Assembly: GCF_900094735.1 (NCBI RefSeq)
Contig: NZ_FMBM01000001.1
Location: 248,001 to 312,000, forward strand
Source of the DNA: Saliniramus fredricksonii
GTDB lineage: Bacteria > Pseudomonadota > Alphaproteobacteria > Rhizobiales > Beijerinckiaceae
Direction of reading: 5' to 3'
DNA length: 64,000 nucleotides
Made by a program: the position numbers and the translations under genes. The notes below the pieces were generated by a model. It did no database searches, was not told the origin of the DNA, and saw nothing but the letters and a program-made list of their open reading frames with translations. The stretch's first letter is position 1, and each line of letters begins with the position of its first letter. This document shows positions 44,219 through 52,919 of this stretch, in pieces.

Positions 44219-44513
44219 GAGTCTAACCAATTCAATGAATAAATAGTAGTATGAATTATAATTAATATAAAATCAAGAGATTCAATATGCTTTTTGAGCA
44301 TGCATCAGAAAATTTCGAACCTCAGAAAATTTCGAACGGACGCGTCCTATCCGGCGCCGTGACGATCAATTGCCACGAAAATGGATATTTATATCTTAAT
44401 TATATAATTAAAAATCATAGTTGATATTCTCTAATTATATTTTTATAGTTAACCAATTGCTATTTTTGAGTTCATGCATCCCGTTGATTCAAGCATTGCC
44501 CGGAGTTGCGACC
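44219..44513. promoter_or_regulatory. AT-rich divergent promoter region of effector genes 2 and 3 with a 17-bp tandem repeat
   Basis: This is nearly 300 bases of strongly AT-rich DNA between two GC-rich genes. It contains an almost perfect tandem repeat of 17 bp (TCAGAAAATTTCGAAC at 44305-44320 and again at 44322-44337), centred between the divergent starts. This may be a regulator-binding site. TA-rich segments around 44231-44270 and 44391-44455 could supply -10 elements. No small gene is convincing. Confidence 0.55.
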
Positions 44514-47063
44514 ATGGTGAGTATCGACCAGTCTATTTTTTCCCCCCATTCGCCCCATCGTCAGATGAACGGCCCTGACGAGGCGCCCTTCGGTCTTCCA
44601 GGGTCGACCGGGAAGGAGTTGTCGGGACCCGTTTCAGATCAACATCTGGCATTTGTCGGGCCCGGGGAACGCGCAACGAATCCCAATCTGTTTCATGGTC
44701 TCCTGAATCTGCTCGAGGCGGGGGCTCGGCTCACGGGTGCGCTTGCCGGCTACGCGACCGGCATCGGCTCGCAACTCCTGGAACAGCTTGTGTCCAATCC
44801 CACGGCGGATACCCGTGAGCTCGTCCGGATCATACGCGATCTCGAGGCGCGCGGGCTGGATATCGACAGTGCCGTCGCCCTGCGCGAGTTGCCGAACGGA
44901 GATATGGGCGTCTACGCCATACGCGACCCCGATGATCCGTTCCCGGAACTCCTCGCCACCATCAACGGGCAGACTGGCGAGATTACGGCGCAGCAGCCCG
45001 CCTCGGACCCTTCCGACCGGCTGGAGTGGAACCCCGACGACCGACCCGATCTCACATGGCAAGGGCTCGGTGTCCGGGGCGATGGCTGGCCACTCGACGA
45101 GATGCCTCCAATCGATTTCCCGCCAATGGACCCTAGGCCCCGATTTGATACTGCGGATTGGGAACGGCAATTCCCGGAAAGGTGGGACAACTTCTCACGG
45201 GACACCCGGACCTTCTCCGAAGACGCAGCTTCCTTCTTCGACCCGAAAACACGCGTCTTTGCCGGCGGTGGCGACTTTAACGTCTCTGGCGCTCCCGAGC
45301 TCCCCGGCTCAACACCACTGCATGGCGGATCCGCACAGAACGACGATGCGGTCGAGCGCCTGATGGAAGCTCTGGAAGCGGCACGGCGCATCACTCTCGA
45401 TCCGGGCGGGTTCTTCGGCAACGGGGTCGATCCGCGCGATGCCATGTACGAGCGCTACGGCTATATCGGCCTCTTCGCCTATGATGTCGTGCAGGCGCAG
45501 AACAGCCCGCAGGACGGCTCGGGCGGCACTGCTGCGGCGGCCGGCGCATCCGCAGCCGTCGCGAATTATCTGCGCGTCCTCCCCGCAGAAATCGCCGCCG
45601 CCATTGTCAATAACCTCGCAGATCGCCTGGGCACGGTTCCGGACCTCTACCGCGACGCCCTCGCACAGGCCCTCGAGAAGGGTGATCCGGAGGATCCCGC
45701 GATTCAGCGGGCAAGACAGCTCCTGAGCGAAGCGGGCGCAGCCGATGATGCGCCCGCTGATGCCCTCCCGGCGCTCACGCCGGACGAAGAGGCCATCGTC
45801 ACGCGTGAAATCCGGGCCGGCACTTTCACGCGCGAGGTCTTCGACGCGTTCCGTGAAGCCAATCCGGACATGCCCGTCGTGGAATTGGTGATCGAACTCT
45901 CGATGCTCATGCAGGGATACGATTCGCAACTGAACATGCCCGATCTCTATGGGCAGACATCGGAAGCGGGCGCCCCTGTCAATATCCGCGTATTCGGAGC
46001 GGATCCCGCTCTCGACGCCCGGACCATTGAAGAACTCGACCGCCTGATCGCACTCGGTGAATCCGGCGTTCCGCTCGATCCGCGCACCGAGGCTGCGGTG
46101 ATGATCGCCGACCAGATTCGCAAGAATCTCGACACCATCGACCAGGCTCTGGTGATAACGGATGCACAAGGCCAACCGCTGGGCATGATGGTCTATACCA
46201 CCTACCCCAATCCCGACGATCCGACAGGCCCGCGCGTCCTGTTCATTGAAGACATCGTCAGCTTCGCCCCGGGACAGGGTATCGGCCTCAAGCTGCTGCA
46301 GGAGGGATTCGCGCGCAGCGAGGGTATCCTCGAGCTGATCTCGCTGCCGGGCGCGGAAGAATACTATCTGAGCCTCGGTGCCGAGATCGTGCCGCCGGAT
46401 CCCGATGCACCGTTCGCGACAAATTTCTATCCGCATCTGCGCTGGACGGATCGCCCCGAGCGTCGAGATGATGACGCCGGCGGCGCGTCCTCCACACAGG
46501 GCGCACCGGCTCCGGCTCAGGCAACAGGCGGAACCGGAACCGTCCGTCAGTATGGACAGGATCCTGCGTTGGATGCAGCGCTGATGCAGATGCTGGAGCA
46601 AGAGATCGCGATGGGCGACCCCACCGACCCCGACGTCACCGAATATGAGACGGACAGGGCAGAGATCGCCGCACAGATCATGACCAGCTTGCGAGGCAAC
46701 GGCTCCGACGGGGCGCTGGTGCGCATGGATGACGATGGCCGACCGACGGGTGTCCTGCTCTACAGCCGTATCGCTCACCCCGATGAGTCCGGGCGCCCGA
46801 GCACCCTGATCGTGGACGACGTCATCAGCTTCTCCCCCGGCGCCGGCCTTGCCCTTTTGCAAGAGGCGTATGATCGCAGTGAAGGCTTCATGATGCTCTA
46901 CGCCCTGCCTGGCGCTCTTCCCGCCTATCTCAGATATGGCGCGCAGGAGAGATCCGCTTCACCGGAGAACAACCAGCAGCTCCCCGCCGATTTCCGGGAC
47001 AGCGATGATCCCATGCTCCTGTTCTGGCGACAGCGTCCGCAGCGAGCCGAGCAAGGTCAGTAA
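44514..47063 (+). CDS. Putative effector/toxin 3: modular protein ending in two GNAT-like domains
   Basis: An 849-residue protein without signal peptide. The N-terminal ~330 residues differ from effectors 1 and 4. The central module (~340-480) is shared with them: LPAEIAAAIVNNLADRLGTV, PDLYRDALAQALEKGDPEDP, TREVFDAFREANPDMPVVEL. The C-terminus holds two tandem copies of a GNAT-like fold. The first (~490-645) has a QALVITDAQGQPLGMMVY hairpin, LFIEDIVSFAPGQGIGLKLL as the acetyl-CoA loop, and EEYYLSLGAEIV. The second (~680-835) is similar but weaker (FSPGAGLALLQEAY, YLRYGAQE). It probably acetylates a target, or the second copy may be inactive. GGAG lies eight bases before the ATG at 44514. Confidence 0.6.
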   Translation: MVSIDQSIFSPHSPHRQMNGPDEAPFGLPGSTGKELSGPVSDQHLAFVGPGERATNPNLFHGLLNLLEAGARLTGALAGYATGIGSQLLEQLVSNPTADTRELVRIIRDLEARGLDIDSAVALRELPNGDMGVYAIRDPDDPFPELLATINGQTGEITAQQPASDPSDRLEWNPDDRPDLTWQGLGVRGDGWPLDEMPPIDFPPMDPRPRFDTADWERQFPERWDNFSRDTRTFSEDAASFFDPKTRVFAGGGDFNVSGAPELPGSTPLHGGSAQNDDAVERLMEALEAARRITLDPGGFFGNGVDPRDAMYERYGYIGLFAYDVVQAQNSPQDGSGGTAAAAGASAAVANYLRVLPAEIAAAIVNNLADRLGTVPDLYRDALAQALEKGDPEDPAIQRARQLLSEAGAADDAPADALPALTPDEEAIVTREIRAGTFTREVFDAFREANPDMPVVELVIELSMLMQGYDSQLNMPDLYGQTSEAGAPVNIRVFGADPALDARTIEELDRLIALGESGVPLDPRTEAAVMIADQIRKNLDTIDQALVITDAQGQPLGMMVYTTYPNPDDPTGPRVLFIEDIVSFAPGQGIGLKLLQEGFARSEGILELISLPGAEEYYLSLGAEIVPPDPDAPFATNFYPHLRWTDRPERRDDDAGGASSTQGAPAPAQATGGTGTVRQYGQDPALDAALMQMLEQEIAMGDPTDPDVTEYETDRAEIAAQIMTSLRGNGSDGALVRMDDDGRPTGVLLYSRIAHPDESGRPSTLIVDDVISFSPGAGLALLQEAYDRSEGFMMLYALPGALPAYLRYGAQERSASPENNQQLPADFRDSDDPMLLFWRQRPQRAEQGQ

Positions 47064-47175
47064 CGAATGACGCTGACCGGCATGCCGGCCGACGCGGCAG
47101 CAACCCGCGCCGGTCGCAGCCGGGCAGCGTGATCCGGCGAGATGAGCAGATCATTTTTTCGAAGTGGACAAATCA

Positions 47176-49479
47176 ATGGATTTCCCGGGCGTCCGGAACA
47201 TGCAGGCAATTCAATCATCCGAAACACGCTCCCATGGAGCCGGGACTGCCTTCGCCGGTGCGCTGGGCGCGCCTGATGCGACGATGACCAAGGGCGCAGC
47301 CGGCGGCGCGACGATCATCCCCGGGATACTGCCCGCGCAGTCGCGGGTCGACTGGTTCACGGATCAGATCTACACGGTTTGCTTCGGCGATGCCGGCGAC
47401 CATTTCGACAATGTCGTGCGCCGCACCGTCCAGCCACCGTCGCTCCGTTTCCATATTGACGGGGCGATCGCGGCAATGAGCATACGCTACCGCGATGAAC
47501 TGGCCAGCATGCAAGAGCAGCATGCCCCCCGGGAGCTGCGCGACATCGCCCGTGCGGGCGCCGAGGTCGTCGACGAGGCCATTAGGCGCCGCGACATCAT
47601 CGGATTCCTGGCCCAGTTCCAGGACAACATCTTCAGCGCCATGAATAAGAAGAGCGACGAGATCCTCCACGATCGCGGCATTGCCGAAAGCGGCAACTTC
47701 GTCGGACCGGACAGGCCGTTCCCGGAATGGGACCCGGAAAACCGCACCCGCGGGCCGCAACCGGGCGATCTGCAACCCGGTAATCTGCGGTTTGATCCGA
47801 TGCCGGACATGCCGGACATGCCCGACGACTCCATGCAGAACGGCACGTCACTGCCGTTCTCACAGGGCAGCCCGCAATTCGACCTGCAGGGTTTGCAGGG
47901 TTTCCGGGAGCGTTACGACAACTGGGAACCGCCTCCCATCGGCACGCAGGATCCGAAGACTCGCTCCGCCTTCCCGGATAATGCCGTTGAGATCATGCGC
48001 AGTGACGGCGCCGGCGCCCCTGCCTTGCCCGGAACCATTCCGGTCGCGGGCACCGCGTCAGGCAGCGCTCCGGGCAATCCCCTCGAACAGGCCGAGCGGG
48101 CCGCGCGCGAGGCCATCGAGCGCAGCCTCGGCAATTCGCCCTTCGTCACAGGCACCGATCCGATCGCGGAGGCGATCGAGGAACACGGACTGCTGGCCGA
48201 GCTCTTGCTGCATGCCCTGCGCCCGCAATACACGCCCGGCATTCTCGGCGGTGCGCCCGGTTCACGGCCCGGCGTCTCGAGTGCGACGATCAACGCGTTG
48301 CGCAATCTCGATCCGCGTGCCGCAGCCGATCTGGTCAATGAGCAACTCGCCGACACGATCCGGAACGTACCGCCGAATTATCGCGATGCCATCACCGAGG
48401 CGCTGCAAAAGGGCGACGCGCAGGATCCCGACATCGCTCAGGCGCTCGCGCGTCTCGACGCACTGCGCAAGGCGGCAGGCCCCGATGCCGCCGACGGGCC
48501 GCCGGTGGTCACCAATGTTCCTGACGCCATACGGCTGCTGCAGGATCGTTACGGCATGAACGTCACCGATGATCTCGCGAATGTCGGCTCGGACCGCACC
48601 TATCACACCGAACAGACATTTCTGGAGGTCGTGAACCATGCCGTCCCGATCCTTGATCGCATCAATGAGCAATTTCCCGGTTCTCTGGCGGGGCTGGGAC
48701 TCGCCGTCAAGAGCCCGAACACACGTGACGCGGAGCGTGGAGGCTACCTGCCGCTGGGCGTTTCATCGGGGCAGACCGGTGTGATCTCGTTGACCGCACC
48801 GTCCGAAATCGCCGGACACAACATCGCACAGGATCCGCATCTGGTCTTCCAGGGCACCGTCGCCCATGAGGTAATGCATGCCCTGATCGCCAAGGCCGAC
48901 CCCATGCTCGTCAGGCGGTTCATGGAGAATTACCAGCCGGTCGCCACTGCATACGGACCCGGTACCGAAAACCCGTCTCCGGGCGCAATGAGCCGTCAGG
49001 ATATGATCGATGAAATGTATTTCCCGGGGGCAAGCTGGGAACAGTTCCTGGACTGGGCACAGAGTCAGGGATACGTTGTTCAACCAAGCGGTCGGGAAAT
49101 TCTCGAAAGCTGGGAAGAGACCGGCTACTCACCATACTTCGTTCCAGCCCGTTACGAAGGTGAAATAACGGTTCTGGAGGATGCGGGAGAGGCGATTGAA
49201 GAGATCATCGGCGAAACCGTGTCGCGATACGGTGGTTACGATGAGCACGAGGCTCTGTCCGAGACTTTCGCGGCAATGATTCTGGGTACGGTCGAACAGG
49301 GCGCTGCCGACGGAGCGATTCCCTACAATACAACCGGCATCAACCCCGACAACCCGCCACCGCGCTATCTGCTGGAGCATGTAAGGCATATCGCGCAATC
49401 CGCGATGCACGCACCCGCGCCCGACAGCTACTACATGCCGGAGGTGATTGATCCCGACACCTACGGGCGGGAGGAGTGA
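47176..49479 (+). CDS. Putative effector/toxin 4: modular protein with zincin metalloprotease domain
   Basis: A 767-residue protein without signal peptide. The N-terminus parallels effector 1 (ATMTKGAAGGATIIPG, DQIYTVCFGDAGDHFDNVVR, FHIDGAIAAMSIRYRDELAS, GPDRPFPEWDPENRTRGPQ). The central module is AAREAIERSLGNSPFVTGTD, then VPPNYRDAITEALQKGDAQD. The C-terminal domain begins near LLQDRYGMNVTDDLANVG, with HEVMH at 564-568 and E692-ALSE696 in EHEALSETFAAM as zinc-ligand/helix pattern. It is the closest relative of effector 1 here, with nearly 91% DNA identity over 82 bases (48109-48190 against 40290-40371). ATG at 47176 is used, though GTG at 47164 is in frame. It lies about 110 bases after effector gene 3 and may share its transcript. 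Confidence 0.65.
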   Translation: MDFPGVRNMQAIQSSETRSHGAGTAFAGALGAPDATMTKGAAGGATIIPGILPAQSRVDWFTDQIYTVCFGDAGDHFDNVVRRTVQPPSLRFHIDGAIAAMSIRYRDELASMQEQHAPRELRDIARAGAEVVDEAIRRRDIIGFLAQFQDNIFSAMNKKSDEILHDRGIAESGNFVGPDRPFPEWDPENRTRGPQPGDLQPGNLRFDPMPDMPDMPDDSMQNGTSLPFSQGSPQFDLQGLQGFRERYDNWEPPPIGTQDPKTRSAFPDNAVEIMRSDGAGAPALPGTIPVAGTASGSAPGNPLEQAERAAREAIERSLGNSPFVTGTDPIAEAIEEHGLLAELLLHALRPQYTPGILGGAPGSRPGVSSATINALRNLDPRAAADLVNEQLADTIRNVPPNYRDAITEALQKGDAQDPDIAQALARLDALRKAAGPDAADGPPVVTNVPDAIRLLQDRYGMNVTDDLANVGSDRTYHTEQTFLEVVNHAVPILDRINEQFPGSLAGLGLAVKSPNTRDAERGGYLPLGVSSGQTGVISLTAPSEIAGHNIAQDPHLVFQGTVAHEVMHALIAKADPMLVRRFMENYQPVATAYGPGTENPSPGAMSRQDMIDEMYFPGASWEQFLDWAQSQGYVVQPSGREILESWEETGYSPYFVPARYEGEITVLEDAGEAIEEIIGETVSRYGGYDEHEALSETFAAMILGTVEQGAADGAIPYNTTGINPDNPPPRYLLEHVRHIAQSAMHAPAPDSYYMPEVIDPDTYGREE

Positions 49480-49550
49480 CAAAGCACCACCGGGCTTATC
49501 GCTTGGCTTGTCGCCTGACCCCTGCTATGCCCGATGCATGATCAGAGAGG

Positions 49551-49570
49551 ATCCCGCAGCCATGCGGGAT
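49551..49570. other. Stem-loop before lepA
   Basis: ATCCCGCA and TGCGGGAT form a perfect eight-base-pair stem around a four-base loop, 23 bases before the lepA start codon. There is no T-run on either strand. It may slow translation or end transcription weakly. Confidence 0.4.
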
Positions 49571-49592
49571 TCCGTTCGTGCTCCGGGACACC

Positions 49593-51398
49593 ATGACCGC
49601 CGAAACCCTCGACAACATCCGCAATTTCTCGATCGTCGCCCATATCGATCATGGCAAGTCGACGCTGGCCGATCGCCTGATCCAGCTGACGGGCGCGCTG
49701 ACCAGCCGGGAGATGCAGGAGCAGATCCTCGATTCGATGGATATCGAGCGTGAGCGCGGCATCACCATCAAGGCGCAGACCGTGCGGCTGGAATATCCGG
49801 CCAAGGATGGCAAGACCTATATCCTCAATCTGATGGACACGCCCGGCCATGTGGACTTCTCCTACGAGGTCTCGCGCTCGCTCCAGGCCTGCGAGGGCTC
49901 GCTCCTTGTGGTCGATGCCAGCCAGGGCGTCGAGGCGCAGACGCTGGCCAATGTCTACCAGGCGCTCGACCAGGATCACGAGATCATCCCGATCCTCAAC
50001 AAGGTCGATCTTCCCGCCGCCGAACCGGCGCGGATACGCGAGCAGATCGAGGAGGTGATCGGCCTCGACGCCTCGGATGCCGTCGAGATCTCGGCCAAGA
50101 CCGGGCTGAATATCGAAGCCGTGCTCGAAGCCATCGTCACCCGCCTGCCCCCGCCGAAGGGTGATCGCAAGGCGCCTCTCAAGGCGATGCTGGTCGATAG
50201 CTGGTACGATCCGTATCTGGGCGTGGTCGTGCTGGTGCGCGTCATGGACGGCGTGCTCAGGAAGGGCATGGGCATCAAGATGATGGGCACCGATGCCAGC
50301 TACACGATCGACAAGGTCGGCGTGTTCCGCCCCAAGAAATTCGACGTCGCGGAGCTCGCCCCCGGCGAAGTCGGCTTCATCACCGCCGCGATCAAGGAAG
50401 TGGCCGATACCCGTGTCGGCGACACCATCACGGAAGAGAAGCGCCCCTGCGCGCAGATGCTGCCGGGCTTCAAGCCGGTCCAGCCGGTGGTGTTCTGCGG
50501 CCTGTTCCCGGTCGATGCCGGCGAGTTCGACGATCTGCGCAACGCCATGGGCCGCCTGCGGCTCAACGATGCCAGCTTCTCCTTCGAGATGGAGAGCTCC
50601 GCCGCGCTCGGCTTCGGCTTCCGCTGCGGCTTCCTCGGATTGCTGCATCTGGAGATCGTGCAGGAGCGGCTCTCGCGCGAATTCGATCTCGACCTGATCT
50701 CGACCGCGCCGTCGGTCGTCTACAAGCTGATCATGCGTGACGGCAGCGAGCAGGAATTGCACAACCCCGCCGACATGCCCGACGTGATGAAGATCGAGCA
50801 TGTCGAGGAGCCCTGGATCCGCGCCACGATCCTGACGCCCGACGAATATCTCGGCGCCGTGCTCAAGCTCTGCCAGGAGCGGCGCGGCCTGCAGATCGAT
50901 CTCAATTATGTCGGCAAGCGCGCCATGGTCGTCTACGATCTGCCGCTGAACGAGGTCGTCTTCGATTTCTACGACCGGCTGAAATCGATCTCCAAGGGCT
51001 ATGCCTCCTTCGATTACCAGATCACGGATTACCGGCAGGAGGATCTCGTCAAGATGTCGATCCTCGTCAATGGCGAGCCGGTGGATGCGCTCTCCATGCT
51101 GGTCCACCGCACGCGGGCGGAGAGCCGCGGGCGGGCCATGTGCGAGAAGCTCAAGGAGCTGATCCCGCCGCACATGTTCCAGATCCCCGTCCAGGCGGCG
51201 ATCGGCGGCAAGGTCATCGCCCGCGAGACCATCCGGGCCTTGCGCAAGGACGTGACCGCCAAATGTTATGGCGGCGACGCCACCCGCAAGCGCAAGCTGC
51301 TCGAGAAGCAGAAGGCGGGCAAGAAGCGCATGCGCCAGTTCGGCAAGGTGGAGATCCCGCAGGAAGCCTTCATCGCCGCGCTCAAGATGGACAGCTGA
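49593..51398 (+). CDS. lepA: Translation elongation factor 4 (LepA)
   Basis: A 601-residue ribosome-associated GTPase that back-translocates or remodels ribosomes under stress. G1 is [17 protein letters not shown]2 lies in [18 protein letters not shown]3 is [13 protein letters not shown], and G4 is [13 protein letters not shown]. The C-terminal domain specific to LepA has [20 protein letters not shown]-like sequence here as [19 protein letters not shown], and ends with [17 protein letters not shown]. The length is normal. The start at 49593 ([17 protein letters not shown]) is preferred over 49578. It begins the return to core-type DNA after the effector region. Confidence 0.96.
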   Translation: MTAETLDNIRNFSIVAHIDHGKSTLADRLIQLTGALTSREMQEQILDSMDIERERGITIKAQTVRLEYPAKDGKTYILNLMDTPGHVDFSYEVSRSLQACEGSLLVVDASQGVEAQTLANVYQALDQDHEIIPILNKVDLPAAEPARIREQIEEVIGLDASDAVEISAKTGLNIEAVLEAIVTRLPPPKGDRKAPLKAMLVDSWYDPYLGVVVLVRVMDGVLRKGMGIKMMGTDASYTIDKVGVFRPKKFDVAELAPGEVGFITAAIKEVADTRVGDTITEEKRPCAQMLPGFKPVQPVVFCGLFPVDAGEFDDLRNAMGRLRLNDASFSFEMESSAALGFGFRCGFLGLLHLEIVQERLSREFDLDLISTAPSVVYKLIMRDGSEQELHNPADMPDVMKIEHVEEPWIRATILTPDEYLGAVLKLCQERRGLQIDLNYVGKRAMVVYDLPLNEVVFDFYDRLKSISKGYASFDYQITDYRQEDLVKMSILVNGEPVDALSMLVHRTRAESRGRAMCEKLKELIPPHMFQIPVQAAIGGKVIARETIRALRKDVTAKCYGGDATRKRKLLEKQKAGKKRMRQFGKVEIPQEAFIAALKMDS

Positions 51399-51406
51399 GG
51401 CCGGCC

Positions 51407-52816
51407 ATGGCTATCCCCGGCGCTCCGCAGATCGGCGTCGAGACGGTCGCTGCAGGCTTCGCTGCCGACTTCCACACCGGCATGGTGATCGTCGGCGCTG
51501 GCGCCTGCGGCATGGTTGCGGCGCTGGCCGCCCGTGAGCGGGGCGCAGATATCCTCGTGGTCGAACGCGATGCCGCGCCATCCGGCTCGACGGCGCTCTC
51601 GGCCGGGCTTATCCCCGCCGCCGGCACACGCTTTCAGCGCGCAATCGGCATCGACGACGACCCGGAAACCTTCGCCGCCGATATCCAGCGCAAGGCCCAT
51701 GGCGAGAATGATCCCGCGCTGGTCGAGAGTCTGGCACGCGGGTCTGCGTCGCTGATCGAATGGCTGTCGGATCGCTACGATCTGCCCTTCAGCCTCGTCG
51801 CCGATTTCGATTACCCTGGCCATTCACACCGGCGCATGCACGGCCTGCCGAGCCGCTCGGGCCGGGAGCTCGTCGACCGGCTGCGCACGGCCTGCGAGGA
51901 TACGGGAATCGACATCATCACCGAACGGCGTGTCACGCATCTGCATGCGGATGTGTCCGGACGCGTCGCGGGCGTCACGATGCGGCGCCCCGACGGTGTG
52001 ATCGAACGTGTCGGCTGCGACAAGCTCGTGCTCGCCTGCAACGGTTTCGGCGGTAATTCCGACATGGTGCGCGCATATCTGCCCGATATCGCCGATGCGC
52101 TGTATTTCGGTCATGGCGGCAACCAGGGCGAGGCGATGCTCTGGGGTGAGGCACTTGGCGCACGGATCCGCCATCCGGGCGCCTATCAGGGACACGGAAA
52201 TGTCGCGCATCCCCACGGGATCCTGATCACCTGGGCGGTGATCGGCGCAGGCGGGTTTCAGATCGATCGCACGGGAAGGCGTTTCTGGAATGAGGCGCAG
52301 GGCTATTCGGAAGCCGCGCGCGCCGTGCTCGCCCGCCCCGGCGGCGAGGCTTTCAGCATCTTCGACGAACGCATCGCCGGCATCGCCGCACAATTCGCCG
52401 ATTTCCGCGATGCTCAGAGCCAGGGCGCCATCCGCGAGGCCGCGACGATCGCGGAGCTCGCGCAGATCATCGGCGTGCCACGGGATGCTCTGGAGCAAAC
52501 CTTCGACGAGGTCACACGGGCCCGCGAGGGTGGCAGCGATGTTTTCGGGCGCGATTTGAGCCACGTGCCGCCACTCGCGCCGCCCTATCGGGCCGTAAGG
52601 GTGACGGGGGCCCTGTTTCACACGCAGGGCGGGCTGGAGACCGATGGTGAGGGCCGCGTCCGCCATCGCGACGGCGGCTTCCTGCCCAATCTGCGCGCCG
52701 CAGGCGGCGCTGCCTGCGGGGTCTCGGGTACCGGTGATGCGGGATATCTCTCCGGCAACGGGCTACTCGCAGCCACCGTGCTCGGGCGCGCAGCCGGGAC
52801 ATGGCGGGATGCCTGA
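51407..52816 (+). CDS. FAD-dependent oxidoreductase (fumarate reductase/3-ketosteroid dehydrogenase-like flavoprotein)
   Basis: A 469-residue flavoprotein of the FAD_binding_2 family. The dinucleotide-binding motif MVIVGAGACGMVAALAARER lies at ~27-46, followed by the substrate cap and the C-terminal FAD clamp (GVSGTGDAGYLSGNGLLAAT). Members oxidise or reduce C-C bonds in dicarboxylates, steroids or related acids. The precise substrate is unknown; the catalytic residues of fumarate reductase (the Arg/His pair) cannot be located by eye. The ATG at 51407 follows the lepA stop codon by eight bases, so the gene is likely co-transcribed with lepA. Confidence 0.82.
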   Translation: MAIPGAPQIGVETVAAGFAADFHTGMVIVGAGACGMVAALAARERGADILVVERDAAPSGSTALSAGLIPAAGTRFQRAIGIDDDPETFAADIQRKAHGENDPALVESLARGSASLIEWLSDRYDLPFSLVADFDYPGHSHRRMHGLPSRSGRELVDRLRTACEDTGIDIITERRVTHLHADVSGRVAGVTMRRPDGVIERVGCDKLVLACNGFGGNSDMVRAYLPDIADALYFGHGGNQGEAMLWGEALGARIRHPGAYQGHGNVAHPHGILITWAVIGAGGFQIDRTGRRFWNEAQGYSEAARAVLARPGGEAFSIFDERIAGIAAQFADFRDAQSQGAIREAATIAELAQIIGVPRDALEQTFDEVTRAREGGSDVFGRDLSHVPPLAPPYRAVRVTGALFHTQGGLETDGEGRVRHRDGGFLPNLRAAGGAACGVSGTGDAGYLSGNGLLAATVLGRAAGTWRDA

Positions 52817-52919
52817 ATCCGGAACCGGTGCCCGGAATCGCACGCGCCTTCGTGATAATCGCCATTGAATGCGCGCGCGAGCCGGGTACCCTTCATGTGT
52901 TCCGTCGAAGGAGGTTCCC

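Noticed and set aside
44305-44337. 17-bp repeat considered as CRISPR or replication iterons
   Set aside because: Only two copies, no spacers, no cas or rep genes nearby.
39447-49479. Effector genes as Sec-secreted extracellular proteases
   Set aside because: None of the four has an N-terminal hydrophobic signal peptide.
49551-49570. Hairpin before lepA as an intrinsic terminator
   Set aside because: No T-run follows on either strand, so it is listed only as a stem-loop.
49542-51173. Long minus-strand reading frame opposite lepA
   Set aside because: It mirrors the GC-rich codon pattern of lepA, contains no protein motif, and lepA is unmistakable on the plus strand.
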